DNA of 64,000 nt, taken from NCBI RefSeq assembly GCF_024137025.1, contig NZ_JAMYJR010000027.1:248001-312000 (forward strand), given 5' to 3'. Each line of letters starts with the position of its first letter. Positions within the stretch are counted from its first letter, which is position 1. Shown here in pieces: positions 43,866 to 52,352 of this stretch. Both the position numbers and the translations under genes were made by a program. Under the pieces are notes generated by a model. The model saw only the letters and a list, made by a program, of their open reading frames with translations. It had not been told where the DNA came from and ran no database searches. This DNA comes from Paractinoplanes aksuensis (GTDB taxonomy: Bacteria > Actinomycetota > Actinomycetes > Mycobacteriales > Micromonosporaceae).

Positions 43866-44061
43866 TTTTCTTCATCCGCCACAAGCAATCGCCGTAAAAC
43901 TGTTACGCCATTCCACCACCCCCCCCGAGCCGACATTTTCCGGAACACCATTCCAGCCACCCCTGGGAGCGCTCCCGCAACATCGCCGCCTCACTTTTTC
44001 CCGATTTGCTAATCGCAGCCACCACCGGACACGGTCACCACGGGCCGGAGGCGCGATGCAG
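43866..44061. promoter_or_regulatory. Convergent gap containing an orphan promoter-like region
   Basis: No gene starts in this 196-bp gap between two convergent genes, yet it holds CTGTTACGCC (43900), CCGGAACA (43940) and the LacI/CebR-type palindrome GGGAGCGCTCCC (43965-43976) in the same order as the xylanase upstream region (45700, 45777, 45803). A small hairpin (CGATT … AATCG) follows near 44004-44017. A promoter here would read antisense through the sigma-AbfB gene. Confidence 0.5.
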
Positions 44062-45597
44062 CTAGGGTTCGGTGAGGCGGAAGGTGGACTGCTCCACGTA
44101 CGCGCTGGTCTTTTCCTCCGGGTCGAGCCGCAGGCGGCCGTCGAGGCTCCGGATGAGGCGGTCCGGATAGTTGGACGAGCGGAACCGTACGGTGCCGGAG
44201 CGCTCCCCCGGCTCGGGGCAGAAGGTGGCGTCCTGGCGGTAGAGGTCCCGGTCCTCCTCCGTGTTGAGCACGATCCGGAACGAGGCGTGCCGGACGTACC
44301 GGCCGTCGGCCGACCGCAAGGACAGGCAGTCCGGGTCCGCGATGCCCGGCCGGACTGCGACCGTGAGGCCGGCGGCCCCGTTCGCCTCGACGAGTTGCTC
44401 GCCGTCCAGGACGATGGCGACGCCGGCATCGGCCGCCGGGTGGAGGACGACCCGCCCGGCCGGCACCAGCCCGGTCGCGCTCGGCGTGGCGGCCGGGCGT
44501 GACGGCAGGACCGGAACCGTGGCGGCCGGCGAGCGGGTCCGCCGCGGCGCGGGCCCACTCTCGGCCGGTCCTGTCGCGGCCGGTGGCGCCACCGATGCGA
44601 TGCCCCGGGGCTCGCCCGACGGTTCGTCGGGCAGCGCGAGATAGACGCCGCCCGAGACGGTCACCCCGGCCAGCACGGCCGCGGCGACCTTGACGCCGAC
44701 GACCTGACCCAGCCAGCCGGCGCCGGCCGAGACACCGCCGCCGAGAGCCCCGGCCGCCGCCACCGGCAGCGGCACCAGGGAAGCGCCCAGAACCAGCCGC
44801 TCGAGGGGCACGAAGCCCGAACGCGCGGCCCCGCAGATCCGGCAGCCGCGGACGTGGCGGGCGAACCGCTTGCGCCACCGCGGACCGGGCGTGCCGTCCC
44901 AGGCCCGGGCCAGTTCGTCCAGTTGGGGGCAGCGCGGGTTCGCCTCGAGCGCGGCCACCACGAAACGGCTCAGGTCGAGCTGGTTGCGCATGCGTTGCAG
45001 ACGGACGCGGGCGTGGGCCGAGCGCAGGCCCAACGCGGCCACCACCTCGGCCCGGGTGAGTTCGCCGGCCACCTCGCGCCACCACAGCGCGGCCGGCCCC
45101 CGGTCGTCGGGGTCGAGCCAGGCGGTCGCGGCGACGACCTGGCGGCGCTGCTCGGACAGGCTCATCCGCAGCAGGGTGAGGTCGTCGAACTCGGCCTCCG
45201 GGTCGGCGAGGCGCCCGGCGTCGTCCAGCGGCGCCGTCCGGTCGCGGTCCTGGCGCCACGACCGCAGCCGGGTGCTGATCTGATGGTTGGCGATGGTCAC
45301 CAGCCAGGACCGGAAGCTGGCCGGGGTGCGCAGCGAGGGCAGGTCCCGGTACGCCCGCAGCACCGTCTCCTGCACCACGTCGTCCACGTCGGCGTGGCCG
45401 TTCAGGGCCCGCCCGACGACCCGGTAGAGCAGCGGAAGGTGGGCCGCGAGGAGCGCGTCGGCCGCGTCCCGGTCCCCGTCGCGGGCGGCGATCACCAGGT
45501 CGACCGGATCCGGCTCGCCGGTTTCCGTTACGCCGTCGCCGCGCCGGGCGCCTTCCATACCGGCGTGGCCGCCTGCCCCGCCGCTGTGCAGCGCCAC
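44062..45597 (-). CDS. ECF sigma factor fused to ZAS motif, membrane segment and AbfB domain
   Basis: A 511-residue single polypeptide. Region 2 of an ECF sigma factor spans ~48-115 ('VDDVVQETVLRAYRDLPSL', 'FRSWLVTIANHQISTRLRSW') and region 4 ~145-205. Then comes a zinc anti-sigma-like motif H248-x3-C252-x2-C255 ('RHVRGCRICG'), a hydrophobic stretch and a clear membrane helix at ~299-322 ('VVGVKVAAAVLAGVTVSGG'), a Pro/Ala-rich linker (~324-380), and an AbfB/CBM42-type domain (~382-511: 'SLRSADGRYVRHASFRIVLN', 'FRSSNYPDRLIRSLDGRL'). With one membrane crossing, the sigma part is inside and AbfB outside. AbfB domains bind arabinofuranose side chains, so it should sense arabinoxylan-type polymers and act as a tethered sigma factor, presumably freed by proteolysis (inference). 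GTG 45597 has GGAGGT upstream. Divergent from a xylanase gene. Confidence 0.85.
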   Translation of the reverse strand: MALHSGGAGGHAGMEGARRGDGVTETGEPDPVDLVIAARDGDRDAADALLAAHLPLLYRVVGRALNGHADVDDVVQETVLRAYRDLPSLRTPASFRSWLVTIANHQISTRLRSWRQDRDRTAPLDDAGRLADPEAEFDDLTLLRMSLSEQRRQVVAATAWLDPDDRGPAALWWREVAGELTRAEVVAALGLRSAHARVRLQRMRNQLDLSRFVVAALEANPRCPQLDELARAWDGTPGPRWRKRFARHVRGCRICGAARSGFVPLERLVLGASLVPLPVAAAGALGGGVSAGAGWLGQVVGVKVAAAVLAGVTVSGGVYLALPDEPSGEPRGIASVAPPAATGPAESGPAPRRTRSPAATVPVLPSRPAATPSATGLVPAGRVVLHPAADAGVAIVLDGEQLVEANGAAGLTVAVRPGIADPDCLSLRSADGRYVRHASFRIVLNTEEDRDLYRQDATFCPEPGERSGTVRFRSSNYPDRLIRSLDGRLRLDPEEKTSAYVEQSTFRLTEP

Positions 45598-45801
45598 TCA
45601 CACCTCCGTGCGGCCCGTCCTGTCGATGACGGCCGATGATAACCGCAACATTCGCGAAACAACGTCGCGACTCCTCGGCTCATTTTCGTCGGCCTTTTTC
45701 TGTTACGCCGACGCCGCCGGCGCCGCCCGCGTGAATATCGAGGCGCAATTCCCGTCCCGGATCCCGACTTGAAATGGACCGGCAACATTTGCCATTGTCT
45801 A

Positions 45802-45815
45802 TGGGAGCGCTCCCG
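45802..45815. promoter_or_regulatory. CebR-type LacI operator upstream of the xylanase gene
   Basis: GGGAGCGCTCCC palindrome at 45803-45814, flanked as TGGGAGCGCTCCCG, 33 bp before the xylanase ATG. It matches the known CebR operator TGGGAGCGCTCCCA of Streptomyces, which responds to cellobiose. Confidence 0.75.
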
Positions 45816-45847
45816 CAGCCCCTTTCCCCCGTTCCCCAGGAGATCTC

Positions 45848-47203
45848 ATGCAGATCCGGAAACGTCCACGCCGGACCGCGCTGCTGGCCGCGGTGTCCGC
45901 GGCCGCGATGGCAGCCACCGGCCTCGTGTTCGCGAGCACAGCCGACGCCGCCACCACCCTCGGCGCCTCGGCCGCCGAGAAGGGCCGTTACTTCGGCGCC
46001 GCCATCGCGGCCGGCCGGCTGGGCGACAGCACGTACACCCGCCTGCTCACCACCGAGTTCAACTCGGTCACGCCCGAGAACGAGATGAAGTGGGACGCCA
46101 CCGAGCCCCAGCAGGGCCGGTTCACCTTCACCAACGGCGACCGCATCCTCAACCAGGGCCTGTCCAACGGCTCCAAGGTGCGCGGACACGCGCTGCTGTG
46201 GCACGCGCAGCAGCCCGGTTGGGCCCAGTCGCTGTCCGGCACCGCGCTGCGCAACGCCGCGATCAACCATGTCACCCAGGTCGCCGCCCACTACAAGGGC
46301 AAGATCTATGCCTGGGACGTGGTCAACGAGGCCTTCGCCGACGGCGGCAGCGGCGGCCGGCGCGACTCCAACCTGCAACGCACCGGCAACGACTGGATCG
46401 AGGCCGCCTTCCGGGCCGCCCGGGCCGCCGACCCGGCCGCCAAGCTCTGCTACAACGACTACAACACCGACGGCATCAACGCGAAGTCGACCGGCATCTA
46501 CAACATGGTCCGCGACTTCAAGTCCCGCGGCGTCCCGATCGACTGCGTCGGGCTGCAGTCCCACCTCGGCACCACCATCGACTCGAGCTACCAGGCCAAC
46601 ATCCAGCGGTTCGCCGACCTCGGGGTCGACGTGCAGATCACCGAGCTGGACGTCCAGCAGGGCGGCAACCAGGCCAACATCTACGCCGCAGTCACCCGGG
46701 CCTGCCTGGCCGTCGCCCGCTGCACCGGCATCACCGTCTGGGGCATCCGCGACAGCGACTCGTGGCGCAACGACAACCCGCTGCTGTTCGACGGCAGCGG
46801 CAACAAGAAGGCCGCGTACACCTCGGTGCTGAACGCGCTCAACGCCGGCGGCACGACCAATCCGCCCACCACGCCGCCCACCACGCCGCCCACCACGCCG
46901 CCGACCGGTGGGGGCGGCTGCAGCGCCACGGTGTCGCTCAACTCGTGGAACGGCGGGTACGTCGCGTCCGTGCGGGTCAGCGCCGGCTCGAGCGCGGTCA
47001 ACGGCTGGACGGTGACTGTCGCCCTGCCCTCGGGCAGCGCGGTCACCAGCACCTGGAGCGCGTCGGCGAGCGGCTCCTCGGGGTCGGTAGGCTTCCGCAA
47101 CGTCGCCTACAACGGGCAGATCCCGGCGAGCGGCTCCACCGAGTTCGGCTTCCAGGGCACGGGCAGCGGCCCCACCGCCACCCCGGTCTGTCAGGCCGGC
47201 TGA
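45848..47203 (+). CDS. GH10 endo-1,4-beta-xylanase with C-terminal CBM2
   Basis: A 451-residue exported enzyme. Signal peptide to about 'STADA', then a GH10 barrel ('FNSVTPENEMKWDATEP', 'GHALLWHAQQPGW') with acid/base Glu161 in 'YAWDVVNEAF' and nucleophile Glu266 in 'VQITELDVQ', a Thr/Pro linker made of repeated TTPP units, and a CBM2 module ('SATVSLNSWNGGYVASVRV', 'NGWTVTVALPSG') that binds cellulose or xylan. It depolymerises the xylan backbone. The LacI-type operator in its leader points to repression released by cello- or xylo-oligosaccharide; the divergent sigma-AbfB gene may activate it. Confidence 0.93.
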   Translation: MQIRKRPRRTALLAAVSAAAMAATGLVFASTADAATTLGASAAEKGRYFGAAIAAGRLGDSTYTRLLTTEFNSVTPENEMKWDATEPQQGRFTFTNGDRILNQGLSNGSKVRGHALLWHAQQPGWAQSLSGTALRNAAINHVTQVAAHYKGKIYAWDVVNEAFADGGSGGRRDSNLQRTGNDWIEAAFRAARAADPAAKLCYNDYNTDGINAKSTGIYNMVRDFKSRGVPIDCVGLQSHLGTTIDSSYQANIQRFADLGVDVQITELDVQQGGNQANIYAAVTRACLAVARCTGITVWGIRDSDSWRNDNPLLFDGSGNKKAAYTSVLNALNAGGTTNPPTTPPTTPPTTPPTGGGGCSATVSLNSWNGGYVASVRVSAGSSAVNGWTVTVALPSGSAVTSTWSASASGSSGSVGFRNVAYNGQIPASGSTEFGFQGTGSGPTATPVCQAG

Positions 47204-47207
47204 GGAC

Positions 47208-47240
47208 CGGCCGGGCTCGGTGACGCCGAGCCGAGCCCGG
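47208..47240. terminator. Stem-loop between convergent xylanase and glycosidase genes
   Basis: GGCTCGG and CCGAGCC around TGACG, with partial extension of the stem by CCGGG/CCCGG. Lies in the 37-bp gap between the two stops. Confidence 0.5.
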
Positions 47241-48974
47241 TCACCCGGCCGCGGCCGGGTTTCGTCGCTGATGAGCCGCGGCCGGGTTTCGTCGCTGATG
47301 AGCCGCGGCCAGGATGAGGTAGCCGCTCGCCGTCCAGGTGTAGGCCCGGTCGCGCAGCCCGGCGCCGGTCAGGGCGTCGAAGTTCTCGGCGAAGCCCGAC
47401 CTCTCGCACAGGGCCCGGAAGCGCCGGCTCACGGTGTCGGCCAGGTCGACGTGCCCGGCCCGGCGCAGACCGTCCTCGATCAGGACGGTCGAGGGCGCCC
47501 AGATCGGGCCGCGCCAGTAACCGTCGGCAGCGTAGTCGGGCGAGCCGGGTGGCTCGGTGGCCAGACCGTGGTCGGTGAGGTGACCGGCGATCCGGGTGAC
47601 CAGCTCGTCGGTCACCTCGGCCGGCAGGTCGTCGCCGAGGACGATCGGCATGAGATCGAGCAGGCTGCGGCTGACCCGGCGCCGGCCGGACGCCGCGGAG
47701 CGGGCCCAGAACCGGCCGTCGTGCCAGAGCTCGTCGAGCATCGCCGCCCGCACGGTTCCGGCCGTCTCCCGCCAGCGCCGGGCGTCGTCCGGACGGTCGA
47801 GCTCCTCGGCCAGGGCCGCCAGCTCCCGCAGCTGCAGAACGAGGAAGGCCGCCAGATCGGCCGTCTCGACGACCCGGTCGCCGTCGAACGTGGTCGCGTT
47901 GTCCCAGCCGCTGTCGTTGCCGTGCTGGTAGTGCGGCAGGTCGTGGCCCGGGACGCGCCGGTGGTCGAGCCAGAACCGGGTCCAGGACGAGAGCTTGGCG
48001 TACGCCTCGGTCAGGCGGGCCCGGTCGAGGCCGAGCTGCTCGCGCAGCCGGCTCAGGGCCCAGCCGTGGATCGGCGGCTTGACGAAGTTGTGGAGCACCT
48101 CGGAGTGGGTGACGGAGTCGGGCAGCGCTCCGGCGGGGTCCTGATGGTCGAAGGGCAGCAGGAACTGGTCCCAGGCCGGCTCGGGCTCGCCGGCGGCCAG
48201 CGCGATCGCGTTGAAGCAGTGGTCCCAGCTCCAGATCTTGTCCATCCAGTGCTTGGACATCAGCACGCCGGGCCGGGCCAGGAAGCCGGCCGGATCGACG
48301 GTGGCCGACCACAGGACGTACGCGGCCAGTTCGGCGGCCGGGGTCTCGGCGCTGCGCCAGGGCGCGATCGCGTCGACGAACTCGGCGAACTGCCTCGCCG
48401 CGGCCTCGCCGACCGTGTCGAAGGAGGGACCCGCGAACGGCGGGCGGGCCGTCCGGTACTCCTCGATCGCCACCTCCCAGCCCGGCACGCCGGACACGGT
48501 CAGGAAGCGGTCGGCCGAGCCCAGCGCCTCCACTCCACCGGCCTCGCTGATCGCCCCGGCGAGGAGCGTGATGCGGTAACGCCGCCCGGTCTCGTACGAG
48601 GTGACCACGTAGCCGCCGCTGACCGGGTCGCGGAAGAAATAGCTGCCGCTGAACGGCGTCAGCGTTCCGGCCGCGGTCAGGCGCAGGCCCGGACCGGCGC
48701 CCCGCACCCGGATGGTGTCCGCGTTCTGAAAGGCGAGGTCGATCCGCCCGGCCGGATCAGCGACGTCCTGCCACGACAGCACCGACGGCGTGGCCACGAG
48801 ACGGCAGTCGGCCCCCACCGGGGTCAGGCGCAGCACCGGGTGCAGACCGGTCTGGTGCGAGACCAGGTGCAGATCGTCGGCGTAGGTGTTCTCGGCAATG
48901 ACCGGGGAGACGTCGAGCCACGAGCCACGGTAGGAGAACGGGATGTCGCGGAGGGAGAAGCTGAGCCCGGGCAC
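47241..48974 (-). CDS. GH63/MGH1-like (alpha/alpha)6-barrel glycosidase
   Basis: A 577-residue cytoplasmic enzyme resembling the GH63/mannosylglycerate-hydrolase group: an N-terminal beta domain ('IPFSYRGSWLDVSPVIAE', 'LTPFSGSYFFRDP') and an alpha-toroid with 'KHWMDKIWSWDHCFNAIAL', acidic 'NDSGWDNATTF' and 'DGYWRGPIWAPSTVLIEDGL'. It probably cleaves an alpha-linked sugar from short glycosides; substrate unknown. GTG 48974 gives the family-like N-terminus; the longer frame does not. The C-terminus ends in a duplicated 9-residue unit (AAAHQRRNP) encoded by a 27-bp tandem repeat. Confidence 0.75.
   Translation of the reverse strand: MPGLSFSLRDIPFSYRGSWLDVSPVIAENTYADDLHLVSHQTGLHPVLRLTPVGADCRLVATPSVLSWQDVADPAGRIDLAFQNADTIRVRGAGPGLRLTAAGTLTPFSGSYFFRDPVSGGYVVTSYETGRRYRITLLAGAISEAGGVEALGSADRFLTVSGVPGWEVAIEEYRTARPPFAGPSFDTVGEAAARQFAEFVDAIAPWRSAETPAAELAAYVLWSATVDPAGFLARPGVLMSKHWMDKIWSWDHCFNAIALAAGEPEPAWDQFLLPFDHQDPAGALPDSVTHSEVLHNFVKPPIHGWALSRLREQLGLDRARLTEAYAKLSSWTRFWLDHRRVPGHDLPHYQHGNDSGWDNATTFDGDRVVETADLAAFLVLQLRELAALAEELDRPDDARRWRETAGTVRAAMLDELWHDGRFWARSAASGRRRVSRSLLDLMPIVLGDDLPAEVTDELVTRIAGHLTDHGLATEPPGSPDYAADGYWRGPIWAPSTVLIEDGLRRAGHVDLADTVSRRFRALCERSGFAENFDALTGAGLRDRAYTWTASGYLILAAAHQRRNPAAAHQRRNPAAAG
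47249..47310. repeat. 27-bp tandem repeat at the 3' end of the glycosidase gene
   Basis: Two identical 27-bp units (47249-47275, 47276-47302) and 8 bp of a third. In frame, they add a basic Gln-Arg-Arg-Asn-Pro repeat to the C-terminus just before the stop at 47241. Confidence 0.85.
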
Positions 48975-49145
48975 GCCGCCCAGTTTAGTTACGCCAGGCC
49001 GTCCAGCCCCGGCACAAGACGTACGCGGTGGTGGTCGCGGCCACCACCAGGCCGTGCGCCCGATCCGGTCGGCGGTGGTGCTACGGAACCCGGTGTCCGG
49101 GGCTGTCATGGTCGTCACCCGCACACCATTGCCCACCGGCGCGCG

Positions 49146-49170
49146 GCTTCGCGTCGGCGAGACCTACGTA
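49146..49170 (-). repeat. 25-bp inverted repeat, left copy flanking the LuxR gene
   Basis: On the minus strand begins TACGTAGGTCTCGCCGAC and matches the right copy at 51823-51847 in 24 of 25 positions. It supplies the TAG stop codon of the LuxR gene and lies 172 bp upstream of the glycosidase start. Confidence 0.75.
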
Positions 49171-51797
49171 GCTCGCGGGTCGATGCCGGGCAGGCCGCGC
49201 AGTTGGCGGCGCGACGACACTCCCAGCTTGCGATAGATGTTGCGCAGGTGGGCGTCCACCGTGCGCGGGCTGAGGAACAGCTGGGTCGCGACCTCGGGTG
49301 ACGTCGCTCCCCCGGCGACCTGGCGGGCGATGAACAGCTCGCGCGCGGTGAGCCGGTCGTGCGGCCGATCGGTCCGGCGGACCGGGTTCTCGCCTGTGGC
49401 CGCCAGCTCGCCGGCCGCGCGCCGGGCGAACGCCTCGATGCCGCGCTCGGCCAGCAGGGTGTGGGCGATCCGCAGCTCGCGGCGGGCGTCGCGGCGCCGG
49501 CCGGCCCGGCGCAGCCATTCGCCGTACAGCAGGTGGGCCCGGGCCCGGTACGGCACCATAGGGCTCTTGTCGAGCAGGGTCACCGATTCCCGGTAGTCGT
49601 CCTCCCGGCCGGTCACCAGGCCGCGCGCGGACGCGCAGATGCCCAGACCGGTGGGCGTGGCGCTACCGGCCGTGTGCTCGGTCAGCGCGTCCAGCGCGGC
49701 CGCTGCCTCTTTCGTCTCGCCGCACCGCACGGCCGCCTCGACGAGTTCGGGCAGGACGATGCCGGACAGGAACAGGTCGTCGTGGGCGGTGGCTCGGCGC
49801 GCCGACCGCAGCGCCGCGGGATAGTCGGCCCGGCCGTTGTTGAGCAGGGCGGTCATCCAGTGCGGGTTGGCGGCCATCTGGCCCGGGGCGTCCAGCAGAC
49901 CGCCGGCGTCGTCCGGACGGCCGCGCATGGCCGCCAGATGCACCCGCGGGTACACGACGGACGGGCCACCGGTGGCCTCCGCTACTGCCTCCTCCTCGGC
50001 GATGGCGGTTATCGCCACGGCCAGGTCACCGGTCAGCACCGCGTGCGAGGCCGTCTGGGCGAGCCCGAGACGCAGCAGCACCGGCTCGCCGGATTCGCGC
50101 CCGGCCGTCAGGGCCGAGGCCGCGATCGCTCCTTGCGTCTCGGGATCCCACAGCTCCCCGGCGAGCATGATGGCCAGCGCGGGCCGGTCGGCCCGGGTGA
50201 CGACCCGGCGTATGACCGGCACGGCGGCCCGGTTGCCCGCGTGGTTGAGGGTCAGCAAGGCGTCCAGGACGTCCGGTCCGCCCGGCCCCGGCCCGGTGGC
50301 CGGAAGCCGGTCGAAGATGGCGGTCAGGACCCCGCCGAGCCGGCCGGTGGCGATGCTCAGCTCGACCACGTCGAGCAGGCGTTCGCGGCCCTGTCCGGGA
50401 TCGACGGCGAACAGCCGGAAGGCGGCCCGCAGCATGTGAGCCGTCCCGGCGCGTCCGCCGTGCCGGAGGAACTCGATCCGGCCCAGCAGCAGATCGGCGC
50501 GGGCGTGCTGCTCGGCGCTCAGCACAGCGGTTCCGAGAGTGGCCAGAAGCTCGGCCGCGGCGTCGGCCCGGCCCGCGTCGAGGGCGGTCCCGGCCGCATC
50601 GAGGACCCTTTCCCGGCGTACGCCCGGGTCCGAGGTCAAGGCGGCCGAGCGCTCGAGGAAGGCCGCGGCGGCGTGCACCCCGCCTCGCGACCGGGCCGTG
50701 GCCGCGGACACAGCCAGTTCGGCCGCCACCTCGTCGTCCGGCCCGGCGCTGGCCTGGGCGCGGTGCCAGGCCCGGCGGTCCCGGTCGGTGGCCGGGTCGA
50801 GCACCGCGGCCAGGGCGGCATGGGCGGATCGCCGCCGGTCCGGGTCGGCCGCGCGGTACACCGCCGAGCGGGCCAGCGGGTGGCCGAAGCGGACCCGGGT
50901 CGCGAAGTCGACCAGCCCGGTCGCCGTGGCGGCGGCCGCCGCGGCGGGCACGTCGAGGCCGAGGCGGCGCGCGGCCGGCCACAGCAGCGCCGGGTCGCCG
51001 GTCGGGTCGGCGCTGGCCACCGTCAGCAGCATGACGGCGTCCTCGGACAGGCCGGTCAGCCGCTGCCGATAGCCGCGCTCGACCCGCGACGGCACCGGCC
51101 CGGTGTCCGGTGGGCCGAAGCCCCCGGCCCGGGGCAGCTCCCGCAGCGCGAGCGGGTTGCCCCGCGCCTCGGCCACGATGTGATCCCGCACCTGGGCGTC
51201 GAGGACGACCGAACCCGGCGTGGCCAGCAGCATCCGCGACTCGTCCTCGGTCAGGCCGCCGACCGGCACGACGGGCAGGTCGTCCAGGTGGCCGGCGAGC
51301 TCGCTCGCGCGAGCCGCGACGACGAGGGCGACCGGGTCGTCGCCGAGCCGCCGGCCCACGAAGGCCAGGGCCCGGGTCGTGGCCGCGTCCAGCCAGTGCG
51401 CGTCGTCGACCAGGCACACCACCGGCCGCTCGCGCGCCGCCGCCCCGAGCAGGGTCAGTGTGGCCGCCCCGGCCAGGAACGGATCGGGCGCGCCCGAGGC
51501 GAGGCCGAACGCGACCTCCAGCGCGCGCCGCTGCGGTCCCGGGACAGCGTCGAGGTGGCTGATCAGCGGCCGGCAGAGCTGATGCAGCGCCGCGAACGGC
51601 AGATCGGTCTCGAACTCCGACCCCGCCGCCTCGACCAGCCGGCACCCGGAGGCCACGTGCCGGGCCTGGTCGAGCAGGGTGGACTTGCCGATCCCGGCCT
51701 CGCCCCGCAGCATGAGCGCACCGCCCCGGCCCGATCGGGCGGCGCCGATCAGGTCGCCGATCCGCCGGACCTCGGCCGACCGGCCGACCAGTGTCAT
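49164..51797 (-). CDS. LAL-type LuxR-family regulator
   Basis: A large ATP-binding LuxR regulator of 877 residues from ATG 51797 (883 from GTG 51815; spacing of GGAGG favours neither clearly). It has Walker A 'GEAGIGKSTLLDQA' and Walker B 'VVCLVDDAHWLDAA', a helical repeat section, and a C-terminal LuxR helix-turn-helix ('LTARELFIARQVAGGATSPE', 'LSPRTVDAHLRNIYRKLG'). It is bracketed by 25-bp inverted repeats and sits between a glycosidase and a divergent SRPBCC gene, its possible targets. Confidence 0.87.
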   Translation of the reverse strand: MTLVGRSAEVRRIGDLIGAARSGRGGALMLRGEAGIGKSTLLDQARHVASGCRLVEAAGSEFETDLPFAALHQLCRPLISHLDAVPGPQRRALEVAFGLASGAPDPFLAGAATLTLLGAAARERPVVCLVDDAHWLDAATTRALAFVGRRLGDDPVALVVAARASELAGHLDDLPVVPVGGLTEDESRMLLATPGSVVLDAQVRDHIVAEARGNPLALRELPRAGGFGPPDTGPVPSRVERGYRQRLTGLSEDAVMLLTVASADPTGDPALLWPAARRLGLDVPAAAAAATATGLVDFATRVRFGHPLARSAVYRAADPDRRRSAHAALAAVLDPATDRDRRAWHRAQASAGPDDEVAAELAVSAATARSRGGVHAAAAFLERSAALTSDPGVRRERVLDAAGTALDAGRADAAAELLATLGTAVLSAEQHARADLLLGRIEFLRHGGRAGTAHMLRAAFRLFAVDPGQGRERLLDVVELSIATGRLGGVLTAIFDRLPATGPGPGGPDVLDALLTLNHAGNRAAVPVIRRVVTRADRPALAIMLAGELWDPETQGAIAASALTAGRESGEPVLLRLGLAQTASHAVLTGDLAVAITAIAEEEAVAEATGGPSVVYPRVHLAAMRGRPDDAGGLLDAPGQMAANPHWMTALLNNGRADYPAALRSARRATAHDDLFLSGIVLPELVEAAVRCGETKEAAAALDALTEHTAGSATPTGLGICASARGLVTGREDDYRESVTLLDKSPMVPYRARAHLLYGEWLRRAGRRRDARRELRIAHTLLAERGIEAFARRAAGELAATGENPVRRTDRPHDRLTARELFIARQVAGGATSPEVATQLFLSPRTVDAHLRNIYRKLGVSSRRQLRGLPGIDPRAT

Positions 51798-51822
51798 GGC
51801 CTCCACGGTAGCCACGACCGTC

Positions 51823-51847
51823 TACGTAGGTCTCGCCGATGCGAAGC
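51823..51847 (+). repeat. 25-bp inverted repeat, right copy flanking the LuxR gene
   Basis: Begins TACGTAGGTCTCGCCGAT, 8 bp upstream of GTG 51815 and 59 bp before the divergent SRPBCC start. Inverted relative to the copy at 49146-49170. Confidence 0.75.
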
Positions 51848-51905
51848 GCGCGGCTCCGGCGGCATGGTGATCGACGAAATTCCTCAACACCTCGGGAGCT
51901 CTGTG

Positions 51906-52352
51906 ATGACTGTTGATGTCGACCGCGCCGCCCTGATCGTGGCCGAGCACGCCACGACCGTCGACGCGCCGCTGGACACTGTCTGGCGGTTGCAGACCAC
52001 GGTCGGCGACTGGCCGTCGTGGCAGCCGGACATCACCGCGGCCACGCTCGACGGCCCGTTCGCGCCGGGGTCGGTCATCCGGTGGCGGACCCACGGCATG
52101 GACATCCCGTCGACCATCCGCGAGGTCGTGCCGGGCGAGCGGATCGTCTGGGGCGGCACGTCCCAGGGCATCGTGGGCGTACACGTGTGGACCTTCGCCG
52201 AAGGCGCGGACGGCGTGACCGTGCGGACGGTCGAGTCCTGGGACGGACCGACGGTCGCGGCCGACCAGGAAGGCATGCGCGCCGCGCTGAGCGCCTCCCT
52301 GGTCGGCTGGCTGGCCGCGCTGGCTGCGGCGGTCACGGCGGTCAGGCCGTGA
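51906..52352 (+). CDS. SRPBCC (polyketide cyclase/START-like) protein
   Basis: A 148-residue SRPBCC-family protein: 'EHATTVDAPLDTVWRLQTTV', 'GDWPSWQPDITAATLDGPF', 'IREVVPGERIVWGG' and a C-terminal helix. These helix-grip proteins bind hydrophobic ligands in a central cavity; the ligand is unknown. ATG 51906 has GGGAG upstream. The 3' end overlaps the convergent GH43 gene by 11 bp. Confidence 0.82.
   Translation: MTVDVDRAALIVAEHATTVDAPLDTVWRLQTTVGDWPSWQPDITAATLDGPFAPGSVIRWRTHGMDIPSTIREVVPGERIVWGGTSQGIVGVHVWTFAEGADGVTVRTVESWDGPTVAADQEGMRAALSASLVGWLAALAAAVTAVRP

Noticed and set aside
44056..44502. 148-codon plus-strand frame with GGAGG before its ATG, antisense to the AbfB domain
   Set aside because: The product has no domain or membrane character and mirrors the codons of the sigma-AbfB gene. 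An antisense RNA remains possible and is noted as a finding.
49146..51847. Insertion sequence with terminal inverted repeats
   Set aside because: The enclosed gene is a LuxR regulator, not a transposase, and no target-site duplication is evident.
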